From contig NZ_CAADHO010000008.1 in the NCBI RefSeq assembly GCF_900699765.1, positions 62,001 through 126,000 on the forward strand: a stretch of 64,000 nt of DNA, in the 5' to 3' direction. Origin of the DNA: Desulfoluna butyratoxydans. Lineage in GTDB: Bacteria; Desulfobacterota; Desulfobacteria; Desulfobacterales; Desulfolunaceae. Both the position numbers and the translations under genes were made by a program. Under the pieces are notes generated by a model. That model made no database searches. It was given only the letters and a program-made list of their open reading frames with translations, and had not been told where the DNA came from. Positions 17,426 through 27,872 of this stretch are shown piece by piece (the stretch's first letter is position 1; each line of letters begins with the position of its first letter).

Positions 17426-18421
17426 ATGATAAAACAGGTTCCCTTAGGCAAGACATCCATCCGCGTATCCCGCATGGGACTCGGCTGCATGGGCATGTCC
17501 GAATTTTACGGGCCGTCCGATGACGCCAACTCCCTCACCGTGCTGGAGCGCGCCCTTGAACTCGGCATTACTTTTTACGACACAGCCGACATGTACGGCC
17601 ACGGCCATAACGAAAAACTCATTGGTCGGTTTATCAAGGGCAAACGGAACCGCATCGTCCTTGCCACCAAATTCGGCATCATCCGCAAGGAAAAAGGCAT
17701 CTATGAACGCACCATCGACAACAGCCCCGCGTACCTGAGAAAAGCCTGCGAGGCGTCCCTCAAACGCCTGGGGGTCGACCACATCGATTTGTACTACGCC
17801 CACAGGCTCAACCCGGAGCAGGACTTGGATGCCATGATGGGGGAACTCTCCCGACTGGTGGAGGAGGGAAAAATACGTGCCGTGGGCTTAAGCGAGGTCT
17901 CGGCCGAACAGTTGCGACGGGCCCACGCCATCCACCCGGTGGCGGCGGTGCAGAGCGAGTACTCCCTGTGGACCCGGGACATCGAAGAAAACGGCCTCCT
18001 TGCCGCCTGCCGGGAACTCGGGGTGGGCTTTGTGCCGTACAGTCCTCTGGGACGCGGGTTCCTCACCGGGACCATCACGGACACCAAAGAAATGGACAGC
18101 ACCGATTTCCGTCGCATGTCCCCGCGCTTTGAAGGCAAAAACCTGGACCGCAACCTTGTCCTGGTGGCCTCAGTACAGGAACTTGCCAAGGAGAAGCAAT
18201 GCACCCCGGCCCAGGTCGCCCTGGCCTGGGTCATGGCCCAGGGCGAGGACATTGTCCCCATCCCCGGCACCCGCAGGACCCGCTACCTGGAGGACAACGC
18301 AGGCGCCCTTCAGGTCACCCTGGAAGCCTCGGACCTCACCTTTCTCGACGACGTTTTCACATCAGATGCCGTTGCCGGAGAGCGATACCCCCAGGAAGGG
18401 ATGAAGGGCCTCTCCGCCTGA
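17426..18421 (+). CDS. Aldo/keto reductase
   Basis: A 331-residue NADPH-dependent oxidoreductase of the aldo/keto reductase barrel family, closest in pattern to the IolS/YhdN-like AKR11-13 group. The catalytic tetrad is readable: D52 (YDTAD), Y57 (MYG), K82 (TKFG) and H126 (YAHR). The cofactor-phosphate segment near the end is PIPGTRRTRYLEDN. CAGGAG precedes the ATG at a good distance, so an earlier in-frame ATG at 17381 is unlikely. A MarR-type palindrome upstream suggests induction by an aromatic or electrophilic compound. The physiological substrate is unknown. Confidence 0.9.
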   Translation: MIKQVPLGKTSIRVSRMGLGCMGMSEFYGPSDDANSLTVLERALELGITFYDTADMYGHGHNEKLIGRFIKGKRNRIVLATKFGIIRKEKGIYERTIDNSPAYLRKACEASLKRLGVDHIDLYYAHRLNPEQDLDAMMGELSRLVEEGKIRAVGLSEVSAEQLRRAHAIHPVAAVQSEYSLWTRDIEENGLLAACRELGVGFVPYSPLGRGFLTGTITDTKEMDSTDFRRMSPRFEGKNLDRNLVLVASVQELAKEKQCTPAQVALAWVMAQGEDIVPIPGTRRTRYLEDNAGALQVTLEASDLTFLDDVFTSDAVAGERYPQEGMKGLSA

Positions 18422-18458
18422 TTTCTTTCCTTTTCAACGAAACGCACACTCTCCATAC

Positions 18459-18493
18459 ACGAAAGGCCGCTGCAAACCGCAACGGCCTTTCGT
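18459..18493 (+). terminator. Hairpin downstream of the aldo/keto reductase
   Basis: ACGAAAGGCCG pairs with CGGCCTTTCGT. There is no strong T tract, so it may be a weak terminator or a 3'-end stabiliser. Confidence 0.5.
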
Positions 18494-18635
18494 GCATAAA
18501 TCGAATCCGGAACCTTTTAAAGCGTATGGAGAATGTCGAAGAGCTCCCAACATGGGAGGCGCCCCAAAAAAGCCTCGCATCAGACGTTTAGGAACAATGA
18601 AACGAAAATCTCCTGCAGAAACGGTTGGCGGGTTT

Positions 18636-18672
18636 CAAGGTGCCCCCACCTTGCCGCCGGAGGCAGGCTTTT
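18636..18672 (+). repeat. Repeat family B copy
   Basis: The copy has a short hairpin (AAGGTG..CACCTT) followed by GCCGCCGGAGGCAGGCTTTT. Related copies are at 21957-21995 (same orientation) and at 21442-21485 and 59415-59445 (opposite orientation). It lies between the aldo/keto reductase and pepN stop codons. Confidence 0.55.
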
Positions 18673-18696
18673 GTATGGTTTCTTTTTGTGCAGCCC

Positions 18697-21324
18697 CTAA
18701 GCCAGAGCCTTGGAGACAATCTCAAAGACACCGTTGGCCAGGTTTTCGGTCCCCTTGATGCGCTCCAGCCTGGCCTTCATGAGACCCTGGCGTTTTTCAT
18801 CGTAGCGTTTCCAGCGGTTGAAGCCGGAGGCCATGCGGGCGGCGATGCTGGGATTGATGGTATTTAAGGCAATGACCGTATCGGCCAGCAGGTCGTATCC
18901 TTTGCCGTCCAGTCGGTGGAAATGCCAGGGGTTGGCCTGGCAGAAAGCGCCGATGAGGGCGCGCACCTTGTTGGGATTTTTGATATCGAAATCGGGATGA
19001 TCCATAAGGGTGGCCACCCGCTCCAGGGTCCCGGGACGGTTGGAGAGGGACTGGGCGGTGAACCACTTGTCCAGGACCAGGGTATCCCCTTTCCACGCAC
19101 CGTAGAACCGGTCCATGGCCTCATCGCTCTCCGGGGCATCCATGCCTGCCAGAACCGTGAGGGCTGCCAGCTCGTCGGTCATGTTGGCGGCCGAAGCAAA
19201 AGCATCCATGACAAAGGCCGGGGACTCCACCCGGGAGAGGTAAGAGAGGCAAAGACCTTTGAGGCGGCGCTTGGCCATGGACTGAGTGTCCGGGCAATAG
19301 GGGCCGTCCTCTTTGCACGCCTCGTACACGGACCGCCAGCCCTCCTTGAGGGCCACGGCAAGGGTATCTGCCACAAACTCGCGGGCCGCGTGGATCCCGT
19401 CCACGTCGATCTCAGCCATGCGGTCCCCCAGTTCGGTTTCCGACGGCAGGGTCAGGGCCTGGGCGATGAGGGCCTTGTCCAGAGTCGGATGCGTGAGGGT
19501 CTTTTGGACGGCTGCCACCAGGTCGGTGCTTAAGGCCAGGGGCTCTCCTTTTTCGAGGTCTGCCACCATGCCCAGGATGGTGTTGGCGTAGAGCTGCTGG
19601 GCAGCATCCCACCTGTTAAAGGAGTCCTGATCGTGGGCCAGGAGGAAGATCAACTCGGCCTCGGTCAAATCCGTCACCTGGTTGACGGGGGCGGAAAAGC
19701 CCCTGAACAGGGAAGGAACAGGCTCTTTCTCCACCCCGGTAAAAGTGAAGGATTCCAACGCCGAGGAGAGGCTCAGAACGCGCTCCAGGGGGCCGGGAGA
19801 GGCCTCCCCTTCAAGGGTGAGGGGAATGGGTGCCCCGTTGCCCCCTAAAAGCCCCATCCTCACAGGGATCTGCATGGCTTTCTTGTTGGCCTGTCCCGGG
19901 GTGTCGGGCACCTTCTGGGTAAAGGTAAGGGTGTAGCGGGAGGTCTCCGCGTCAAAGGCTCGGGTAACAGTAACGGTTGGTGTGCCTGCCTGGCTGTACC
20001 AGAGGCGGAACCGGGAAAGATCCACGCCCGAGGCATCCTCCATGGCCGCGACAAAATCCTCGCAGGCCACGGCGCTGCCGTCGTGACGGGCCACGTAAAG
20101 GTCCATGCCCTTGCGGAAGCCCTCGGGGCCAAGGAAGGTATGGATCATGCGGATCACCTCGGCCCCTTTGTTGTACACGGTGGCTGTGTAGAAGTTGTTC
20201 ATCTCAATGTAAGACTCGGGCCGGATGGGATGGGCCATGGGCCCTGCGTCTTCAGGAAACTGGGACGCCCGCAGGCCCCGGACATCTGCGATGCGCTTCA
20301 CCGCACGGGAGCCCATGTCCGAGGAGAACTCCTGGTCCCGGAACACAGTGAGCCCCTCTTTGAGGGAGAGCTGGAACCAGTTGCACAGGGTCACCCGGTT
20401 GCCTGTCCAGTTGTGGAAGTACTCGTGGCCGATGACCCCTTCGATGCCCTGGAAATCCGTGTCCGTTGCCGTCTCGGGCTTTGCCAGCACGTACTTGGAG
20501 TTAAAGACGTTAAGCCCCTTGTTCTCCATGGCCCCGGCGTTAAAGCTGTGGGTGGCCACCACCATGTAAATGTCCAGGTCGTACTCCAGGCCAAAGGTCT
20601 GTTCGTCCCAGGCCATGGACTTTTTCAGGGACTCTATGGCATGCCCGCACTTGTCGGCATCCTGATGGTCCACATGGAACTTCAGGGCCACCTCGCGCCC
20701 GGAGGCGGTGGTAAAGGTATCTTCCCGACATGCCAGATCCCCGGCCACCATGGCGAACAGGTAACTCGGTTTTTTGTGGGGATCCTCCCAGGTGGCAAAA
20801 TGACGGCCGCCGGGAAGCTCCCCTTCGTCCACCAGGTTCCCGTTGGCCAGGAGCACCGGGTATTTTTCCTTATCGGCCGACACCGTGCAGCGGTAGCTGC
20901 TCATCACGTCCGGGCGGTCCGGGAAAAAGGTGATGCGGCGAAAGCCCTCTGCCTCGCACTGGGTCAGGAAGGTTCCGTCGGCAAGGTAAAGCCCCTCAAG
21001 GGAGGTGTTGGTCTCGGGATGAATCTTCACCTTTGTTGTAAGGCAAAAAACATCGGGGGGCGCCTGCAGGGTGAGGACCTCTCCTTCAAGGGTGTACTCG
21101 CCGTCGGTCAGAGTACGGCCATCCAGCTCGATGGAGAGCAACTCAAGCTCCCTGCCGTCCAGGAGAAAAGAGGCGCCGTCGGCTGCCTCGGGGCTTTTCT
21201 TGACGCCCAGGCTGGCGGTCACAAAGGTTTCGGTCTCGAATATATCTGCATGGAGCTCAACGGTCTCCACATTAAAATCAGGGCGCTTGTAGTCCTTGAG
21301 GTGGGTTTCGACAGGTTCGGTCAT
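18697..21324 (-). CDS. pepN: Aminopeptidase N (M1 family)
   Basis: An 875-residue cytosolic zinc aminopeptidase, the usual length for bacterial PepN. The exopeptidase motif GAMEN is at residues 264-268. The zinc site is HEYFH with H300, E301 and H304, continuing NWTGNRVTLCNWFQLSLKEG where the third ligand Glu follows. The long helical C-terminal domain is intact. It removes N-terminal residues from peptides in general protein turnover. It is monocistronic, with a repeat-bearing spacer on each side. Confidence 0.96.
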   Translation of the reverse strand: MTEPVETHLKDYKRPDFNVETVELHADIFETETFVTASLGVKKSPEAADGASFLLDGRELELLSIELDGRTLTDGEYTLEGEVLTLQAPPDVFCLTTKVKIHPETNTSLEGLYLADGTFLTQCEAEGFRRITFFPDRPDVMSSYRCTVSADKEKYPVLLANGNLVDEGELPGGRHFATWEDPHKKPSYLFAMVAGDLACREDTFTTASGREVALKFHVDHQDADKCGHAIESLKKSMAWDEQTFGLEYDLDIYMVVATHSFNAGAMENKGLNVFNSKYVLAKPETATDTDFQGIEGVIGHEYFHNWTGNRVTLCNWFQLSLKEGLTVFRDQEFSSDMGSRAVKRIADVRGLRASQFPEDAGPMAHPIRPESYIEMNNFYTATVYNKGAEVIRMIHTFLGPEGFRKGMDLYVARHDGSAVACEDFVAAMEDASGVDLSRFRLWYSQAGTPTVTVTRAFDAETSRYTLTFTQKVPDTPGQANKKAMQIPVRMGLLGGNGAPIPLTLEGEASPGPLERVLSLSSALESFTFTGVEKEPVPSLFRGFSAPVNQVTDLTEAELIFLLAHDQDSFNRWDAAQQLYANTILGMVADLEKGEPLALSTDLVAAVQKTLTHPTLDKALIAQALTLPSETELGDRMAEIDVDGIHAAREFVADTLAVALKEGWRSVYEACKEDGPYCPDTQSMAKRRLKGLCLSYLSRVESPAFVMDAFASAANMTDELAALTVLAGMDAPESDEAMDRFYGAWKGDTLVLDKWFTAQSLSNRPGTLERVATLMDHPDFDIKNPNKVRALIGAFCQANPWHFHRLDGKGYDLLADTVIALNTINPSIAARMASGFNRWKRYDEKRQGLMKARLERIKGTENLANGVFEIVSKALA

Positions 21325-21441
21325 GGGGGTTCCCTTTCGATGGGCAATGAATCATCAGCACACGGGCCTGAAAGGCGGATGCACCCTTCAGCCTTCAATG
21401 ATCCAAAGATAAGGAGAGTCCTGTAAAAATTCAAGACTTAG

Positions 21442-21485
21442 AGAAAAAAACCAAAAGATGCCTCCGGCGACGAGGGTGGCAAAGC
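21442..21485 (-). repeat. Repeat family B copy, reversed
   Basis: Read on the minus strand it gives a Gly/Pro-like GC core CGTCGCCGGAGGCATC followed by TTTTGGTTTTTTTC. This parallels GCCGCCGGAGGCAGGCTTTTGTATGG at 18652-18677. Confidence 0.55.
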
Positions 21486-21901
21486 CACAATAGCGAAAAC
21501 ACCTCGAAAGCAGGTTGCGAATGCATGACGGCAGACATCATGCACACGTTTTCGGGGCATTCGCGCGGGGTGTGATATGTGGCAACCGTTTTTGCCGGAG
21601 AGGCCCATTTCATTTTTCTGGAAGCACTTCCTGTACCAACGCCTGGGTTGGCACGAATCGAAAGGTCGCAGGGGGTCGACGAACACGGTGCTTACGAGTC
21701 CGGTTTCGCGCCAAAGCACCATTGCCATCCACTTTCGAGAAGATTGATGCCATCAAGGACTCAGCCTTGCCTGCATAGAACGATATGTCATGGGGTGATT
21801 TTCTCAGGTAGGGGTGGAGATCAGCAGTGGAGCCCCCCGAGGCACGAGGGATAGCTTGTACAAACCACCAGTTGATGTATCGGGCGAAGCCCGAGCCGAA
21901 G

Positions 21902-21946
21902 GCGCGTGCGCATTTTTCTGAGGAACGAAGGAAAATGCGCACGCGC
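21902..21946. repeat. Perfect 15-bp inverted repeat (hairpin)
   Basis: GCGCGTGCGCATTTT at 21902-21916 is exactly complementary to AAAATGCGCACGCGC at 21932-21946, with a 15-base loop. It may be a transcript-end structure or part of a decayed mobile element. Confidence 0.6.
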
Positions 21947-21956
21947 AATCAGCTTT

Positions 21957-21995
21957 CGAGGTGGCTCCACCTCGCCGCCGGAGGCATGCTTTTTC
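21957..21995 (+). repeat. Repeat family B copy
   Basis: CGAGGTGG..CCACCTCG forms the short hairpin, followed by CCGCCGGAGGCATGCTTTTTC. It lies just beyond the pyrG stop codon. Confidence 0.6.
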
Positions 21996-22023
21996 CGGCG
22001 ACTTCGACCATAGAAGGCGTTAC

Positions 22024-23664
22024 CTACTTTTTGGCGTTCTTCAGAGACGCCCGGATGAACTCCACGAAGAGGGGGTGGGGTTCCATGGGGCGGGACTTGA
22101 ACTCGGGGTGGAACTGGCAGCCCACAAACCAGGGATGGTCTGGGACTTCCACGATCTCCACGAGTTCGCCGTTGGGTGAGGTCCCGGAGAGAATGAGCCC
22201 CTTGTCGGTGAGGGCCTTTTTGAACTCGTTGTTGAACTCGTAGCGATGGCGATGGCGCTCGGAGATGGCCTCGGTACCGTAGGCGTCCCGGGCGTGGGTG
22301 CCTTCCGCAAGGGTACAGGGGTAGGCGCCCAGGCGCAGGGTACCGCCCTTTTCGGAGTTCACGTCCCTTTTCTCCATCTCGCCGGTGCGCTCGTTGATCC
22401 ACTCGGTCATCAGATAGATGACGGGATGACCGGTCTTGGCGTCGAACTCGGCGCTGTTGGCATCATCCATGCCGGCCACGTGACGGGCGTATTCGATGAC
22501 GGCGATCTGCATGCCGAGGCAGATACCGAAGTACGGCACCTTGTTCTCTCGGGCGTAGCGCGCGGCCGCCACCTTGCCCTCGGTGCCCCGGGACCCGAAG
22601 CCGCCGGGAATCAGGATGCCGTCGGCATGGGCGAGGAGGCTTGCGGCGTTGGCGTCATCCACGGTCTCGGAGTCGACGAAATCGAGATCCACGCCACAGT
22701 TGTTGGGAACCCCGGCATGGTAGAGGGCCTCGTTGAGGCTCTTATACGACTCGGTGAGGTCCACGTACTTGCCCACAATGGCGATGGTGACACGTTTTTT
22801 GGGATTCTTGAAGCGGTGGGCGAACTCCTCCCAGTTCTCCAGGCGGGGAGCCCGGGTCCAGATCTGGAGGTATTTGATGATCTTCTCGTCCAGGCCCTCT
22901 TCGTGGTAGACCTGGGGCAGCTCGTAGATGCAGTCCACGTCCCGGGCGGTGATGACCGCGTCATCGTCCACGTTGCAGAACAGGGAGATCTTCTTCTTGA
23001 GCTCTTTGGGAATCTCGCGGTCGGAGCGGCAGATGAGGATGTTGGGCTGGATGCCGATGCTCCGGAGCTCCTTGACGTTCTGCTGGGTGGGCTTGGTCTT
23101 GAGCTCGCCTGCGGCGGCAATGTAGGGCACCAGGGTAAGGTGAACGTACAGGACGTTCTCTTTGCCGAGGTCGGCACGCAGCTGACGGATGGCCTCCAGG
23201 AAGGGAAGGCTCTCGATATCGCCGATGGTGCCGCCGATCTCAATGAGGGCCACGTCCACGTCGTCCCCCACCATAAGGATGCTGCGCTTGATCTCATCGG
23301 TGATGTGGGGGATCACCTGCACGGTGCCGCCGAGGTACTCCCCGCGGCGCTCCTTGGTGATGACGGAGTTGTAGATCTTGCCGGTGGTAAAGTTGTTGTT
23401 TCGCCCCATGCGGGCCGTGGTGAAGCGCTCGTAGTGGCCGAGGTCGAGGTCGGTCTCGGCGCCGTCGTCGGTGACGAACACCTCACCGTGCTGAAAGGGG
23501 CTCATGGTACCCGGGTCGACGTTGATGTACGGGTCCAGTTTCTGGATCGTGACCTTCAGGCCACGTGCTTCGAGAAGTGCTCCGATCACTGCGGAGGCGA
23601 GCCCCTTGCCCAGTGATGAAACAACCCCGCCGGTCACAAAAATATACTTGGTGTTATGCCCCAT
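22024..23664 (-). CDS. pyrG: CTP synthase
   Basis: A 546-residue enzyme that makes CTP from UTP, ATP and glutamine. The N-terminal synthetase domain starts with KYIFVTGGVVSSLGKGLASA, including the ATP-binding loop. The C-terminal class I glutamine amidotransferase domain carries the nucleophile C382 in GICLGMQ and the later HPEFKSRP histidine and glutamate. Length and order match the family. Unlike many genomes, it is not followed by kdsA or eno; eno is two genes upstream on the same strand but separated by a terminator. Confidence 0.98.
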   Translation of the reverse strand: MGHNTKYIFVTGGVVSSLGKGLASAVIGALLEARGLKVTIQKLDPYINVDPGTMSPFQHGEVFVTDDGAETDLDLGHYERFTTARMGRNNNFTTGKIYNSVITKERRGEYLGGTVQVIPHITDEIKRSILMVGDDVDVALIEIGGTIGDIESLPFLEAIRQLRADLGKENVLYVHLTLVPYIAAAGELKTKPTQQNVKELRSIGIQPNILICRSDREIPKELKKKISLFCNVDDDAVITARDVDCIYELPQVYHEEGLDEKIIKYLQIWTRAPRLENWEEFAHRFKNPKKRVTIAIVGKYVDLTESYKSLNEALYHAGVPNNCGVDLDFVDSETVDDANAASLLAHADGILIPGGFGSRGTEGKVAAARYARENKVPYFGICLGMQIAVIEYARHVAGMDDANSAEFDAKTGHPVIYLMTEWINERTGEMEKRDVNSEKGGTLRLGAYPCTLAEGTHARDAYGTEAISERHRHRYEFNNEFKKALTDKGLILSGTSPNGELVEIVEVPDHPWFVGCQFHPEFKSRPMEPHPLFVEFIRASLKNAKK

Positions 23665-24039
23665 GAAGTTACCTCTAAAAATCGCACGAGATGCGTTGGA
23701 TATGGATTATACGAACAGAAACCCGGCCTGCCTGACCGACAGGCCCGGAACATCGTGTGTACCGCATGACCGGATGCATCAAAAAAAAAGATAAGCCACC
23801 GGCGGATCACCTTCACCTGCTTATCTTTTATCACAACGGAAAAAGGGTCCGCCATGGATACCACCCGGTTTGTTTTGTTGCACCGGATAGTATCCAATCA
23901 CCTGTCGGAACGCAAGGTTTGAAAGCCCAAGCCCGTGATTTCCCGTATGATTTTCAGGGTAACTCCAAAAACTGCACCAAACTTCAGTTTAAACCAACCC
24001 CCCTGCCCTTTCTGTCACCTCGCCGACGCATCACGTCCC
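23665..24039. other. Spacer upstream of pyrG
   Basis: It holds the minus-strand terminator of the LolA-like gene at 23785-23831 and presumably the pyrG promoter. I see no gene or other element. Confidence 0.5.
23785..23831 (-). terminator. Intrinsic terminator of the LolA-like gene
   Basis: On the minus strand AAAAGATAAGC pairs with GCTTATCTTTT around a 20-base loop, followed by a T tract. Confidence 0.8.
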
Positions 24040-24909
24040 CTAAAATGCCAGGGGATCGTTGGAGAGGATCCGCTCCAGCTCCTCCATCCGGCGCTGTTTC
24101 TCCGAGGCCTCCGGGGCGGCGGGCGCCTCCTTGGCCGGAGCGTCTTTTTTCTCTGCGTAGCGTGCCGGGTCAAAGAGCTTGGCGTCCAGGGGCTTTGCCG
24201 CAGTCACCTTTTCGATGTGAATCTCCCGGAACAGCCTGCCGTCGGCATAGAACTCAATGCGCGCAGGGTACATGGCTTTTCCCTGCTTGAACCAGTCGTG
24301 GTACCAGATCTCCACCTGCTGGGCGCTTTTTTTGTCGAAAAGGATCCAGCGCATGGGCAGGAAACTCTCCTTGTCCACCCAGAACTGGGGCCGCACAGTG
24401 GTATCCGCGGACTTGGCCCCCATCACCCAGGCGATGCGCCCGGCGTGGCGATTCAATGAGGTGACGGAAAGGTCCACCCCGGCGTCGGTGAGGCGTTGTG
24501 CCATGAGGGAGTCACGGCGGAACTGCAAGGGGTCCCGGTAGCGATCCGCGGCCCGCTCCGCCCCTTTGGGGTCCAGCTCGCCGTCCACCACGCGGAACCA
24601 GGTATCAAAGGTGGAGTACTGCTCCACCCTCTTCTCCCCTGCGGTCACCACGGAGTGAAAGCGGTCGGGCTTGGAGAGGGTCACCACCTCATGAAAGACC
24701 AGGTTCTCCTGATCGGGGGTTTCGCTCTGGGCTCGCCTGAAAAAGAGCTCTTTCTGTTGCAGGGTCGCCGTCACCGGCCTGCCCAGCTTTTTCACCATCT
24801 GGCGGGTGATCTGTGAAGAAGAGAGAAGGTAGGCCTCGGCCGAACCGGCAGAGGCCAGGAAAAGAAGAAGGAAGAGAGAGAGGACTCGCCTGCGTGTCAC
24901 TTGGGTCAT
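24040..24909 (-). CDS. LolA-like outer-membrane lipoprotein-sorting domain protein
   Basis: A 289-residue exported protein with a signal peptide ending in SAEA. The body has the curved-sheet pattern of LolA/LolB-like proteins (YSTFDTWFRVVDG, QFWVDKESFLPMRWILF, YPARIEFYADGRLFREIHIEKV). The region after about residue 245 is Ala/Glu/Lys-rich and probably disordered. The chosen ATG follows AAAGGTG; an ATG at 24948 would put extra residues before the signal. It is larger than classical LolA, so lipid or lipoprotein carrier function is inference. It lies after the eno terminator. Confidence 0.65.
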   Translation of the reverse strand: MTQVTRRRVLSLFLLLFLASAGSAEAYLLSSSQITRQMVKKLGRPVTATLQQKELFFRRAQSETPDQENLVFHEVVTLSKPDRFHSVVTAGEKRVEQYSTFDTWFRVVDGELDPKGAERAADRYRDPLQFRRDSLMAQRLTDAGVDLSVTSLNRHAGRIAWVMGAKSADTTVRPQFWVDKESFLPMRWILFDKKSAQQVEIWYHDWFKQGKAMYPARIEFYADGRLFREIHIEKVTAAKPLDAKLFDPARYAEKKDAPAKEAPAAPEASEKQRRMEELERILSNDPLAF

Positions 24910-24923
24910 CACGGCACCTTTGT

Positions 24924-24962
24924 AAAAAAAGCCCTGCGCCCTTGTCACAGGTCCGCAGGGCT
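24924..24962 (-). terminator. Intrinsic terminator of eno
   Basis: On the minus strand AGCCCTGCG pairs with CGCAGGGCT and runs into seven T residues. It ends just before the LolA-like start. Confidence 0.8.
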
Positions 24963-24991
24963 CGGTATGTCGCTTAAGATCAGGCGGTTTC

Positions 24992-26263
<1,272 letters not shown>

Positions 26264-26594
26264 CTTCTCCTCCAGAAATTGCCCCCTCCTTCGCCAGAAA
26301 GGGACTGAGAAACCTCGGGCACACCCGGTGACGGGCCGGCCGATGTATTAAAATAAATCCAACGTTTGCACGAACCTTATGAACATATACGACAAGGCAA
26401 GGCCATGGCCCCAACGCAGCAAACCGGGCAGGATCGCACCCCACCCGTACCGGCGTACAAGGGACCGACGTTGTTACAAGTGCATCTTTGCGTGCGGGTA
26501 ATAATCTCCCGGCGGGACGTTTTTGACGGCTCCGTATGGGGCCAAAAGAGGCCTGAACGGACCAAAAGTAACCTACAACTCCCCTTACACTCTG
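26264..26594. other. Spacer upstream of eno
   Basis: It should contain the eno promoter near the AT-rich stretch at 26345-26365. I see no gene, repeat or convincing terminator in the remainder. Confidence 0.4.
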
Positions 26595-27275
26595 TCAAGT
26601 CGCCGCGTCCTGTGCCATGGCACGGACAAGCTCAAGAACCAGCTCGGCGGTGATCCCCCACAGGGTCCCGTGGGGGGTATCCCAGAGGTAGACCTCCCGG
26701 GTCAGGCCGCCCCAGGGTTTATGGTAGCGCTTAGGCAAACCCAGGGCCTCTGAAGGAAGCAGGGTCACCCGCCCTTTTTTGGGGTGGTCGTAGTGGGGTT
26801 CCACCATGAGACGCACATGGTGAATCAGGGGCTCTGTCTCCCTGAAAAAAGAGAGGGGAAGGGTGAACCAGTCCGCCACCTCGTCTTCATTGACGGCCAT
26901 GGCCTCCAGGGCACCGTCCTCCAGCACCCCCACGTAGCAGGAGACCGTCACCCCCACCGAGGTGATCAGGGTGTCCAGCTCTCCGATGACCGTCACCTTT
27001 TCCGGGGGGATGCCCATCTCCTCGGTGCACTCGCGCAGGGCCGTGGCTTTGAGGTCCTCGTCCTTGCCCGGGTCGAATCCCCCCCCGGGAAAAGAGATCT
27101 CTCCGCCCTGGCGGATTCCTTTGGTACGCGTCTGGAAGAGAAGGTGAAGTTCCCCGTCCACCGTCACCACCGGGGCCAGAACCGACGAATGAATGAACCG
27201 GTCCCACCCCAACACCCCGGGGCGGCCGGAAAAAGCCTGTTTCAATTGCTCGACGTCATCCATACTCTTTTTCAT
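26595..27275 (-). CDS. Nudix hydrolase, CoA pyrophosphatase (NudL-like)
   Basis: A 226-residue Nudix enzyme. The CoA-type motif before the Nudix box is present (LLFQTRTKGIRQGGEISFPGG), and the box itself continues DPGKDEDLKATALRECTEEMG, with the extra residue typical of this subgroup. Members split CoA and its derivatives into phosphopantetheine and adenosine 3',5'-bisphosphate, needing Mg or Mn. The start at 27275 has GAGG 7 bases upstream; ATGs at 27281 and 27314 are less well placed. It seems to stand alone. Confidence 0.8.
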   Translation of the reverse strand: MKKSMDDVEQLKQAFSGRPGVLGWDRFIHSSVLAPVVTVDGELHLLFQTRTKGIRQGGEISFPGGGFDPGKDEDLKATALRECTEEMGIPPEKVTVIGELDTLITSVGVTVSCYVGVLEDGALEAMAVNEDEVADWFTLPLSFFRETEPLIHHVRLMVEPHYDHPKKGRVTLLPSEALGLPKRYHKPWGGLTREVYLWDTPHGTLWGITAELVLELVRAMAQDAAT

Positions 27276-27872
27276 CTCCATGCCTCGCAAGATATCATAA
27301 AAGCATTGTATCATGTCTCATTTGCCCGGATATTTCATGAGAAAACAACCACCCCAAAGGAAAATACATGATTTCGAATGGCTACAATAAAAAATGTCAG
27401 CTATTTTAAAAATGCAAAGTGTAAATCAGCGTTTGCTGTTTGATTTTCTCACCCTTCGGGCGAGCCGAGTGCACCCATCTTCTGCGTTATCAGAGCGTTG
27501 AGGTAAACTACTACATCTGCAGCTCTGATGCCTTGAATATGGGTGCACTCGACTCGTGAAATATTCGGGTAAGCCTTTTGTTGCCTACGTCCTCGGCCTT
27601 TGGTCTGTCAACACAAAACCCTCGGGCCACATGGCGGCAAATGCATCCCCGTTCCTCATCCCCTCCCTTTTTTCCCATTGCCATCTGAGGCAACTCTGTG
27701 TATTTTTTATCAGACCAATCCAGTAAAAAAGACAGCCCACTCCTTGACTGCCAAGGCTTTTCGGTGTCATGCACGGCCGTTTTGCGCCCTGCGCGCAAAG
27801 GGTCCCGTCACGCACCGTCACCGTCGGCAACTTTTTTACGGTTTACGGGACATGACCGTTGGCAGGAGACAT
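27276..27872. other. Repeat-bearing spacer before the sigma54 regulator
   Basis: The main content is the MITE-like element at 27325-27569. A long in-frame extension of the downstream regulator (from 27600) is open but has atypical Cys/His-rich composition and lacks a ribosome-binding site, so I treat it as non-coding. Confidence 0.55.
27325..27569 (-). mobile_element. MITE-like element, repeat family A (long copy)
   Basis: A 245-bp element in the opposite orientation to the copy at 5264-5457. The ends CCCGGATATTTCATGAG and CTCGTGAAATATTCGGG are inverted repeats of each other with few mismatches. Bases 27444-27469 match 3155-3180 exactly in reverse. It has no coding capacity. The element lies between the start of the Nudix gene and the sigma54 regulator. 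Confidence 0.62.

Larger units (their letters stand above)
21325..22023. other. Gene-free spacer bounded by inverted copies of repeat family B
   Basis: A family-B repeat at 21442-21485 (minus orientation) and another at 21957-21995 (plus orientation) bracket about 470 bp with no credible gene. Inside, 21902-21946 is a perfect 15-bp inverted repeat (GCGCGTGCGCATTTT and its complement) with a 15-base loop. The arrangement resembles the remains of an insertion, but no transposase similarity is visible. Confidence 0.5.

Noticed and set aside
22246..23616. Plus-strand open frame opposite pyrG
   Set aside because: Antisense shadow of a complete CTP synthase gene.
27600..27872. Upstream extension of the sigma54 regulator
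   Set aside because: Atypical composition and no ribosome-binding site, while AGGAG lies before the ATG at 27873 where the receiver domain begins.
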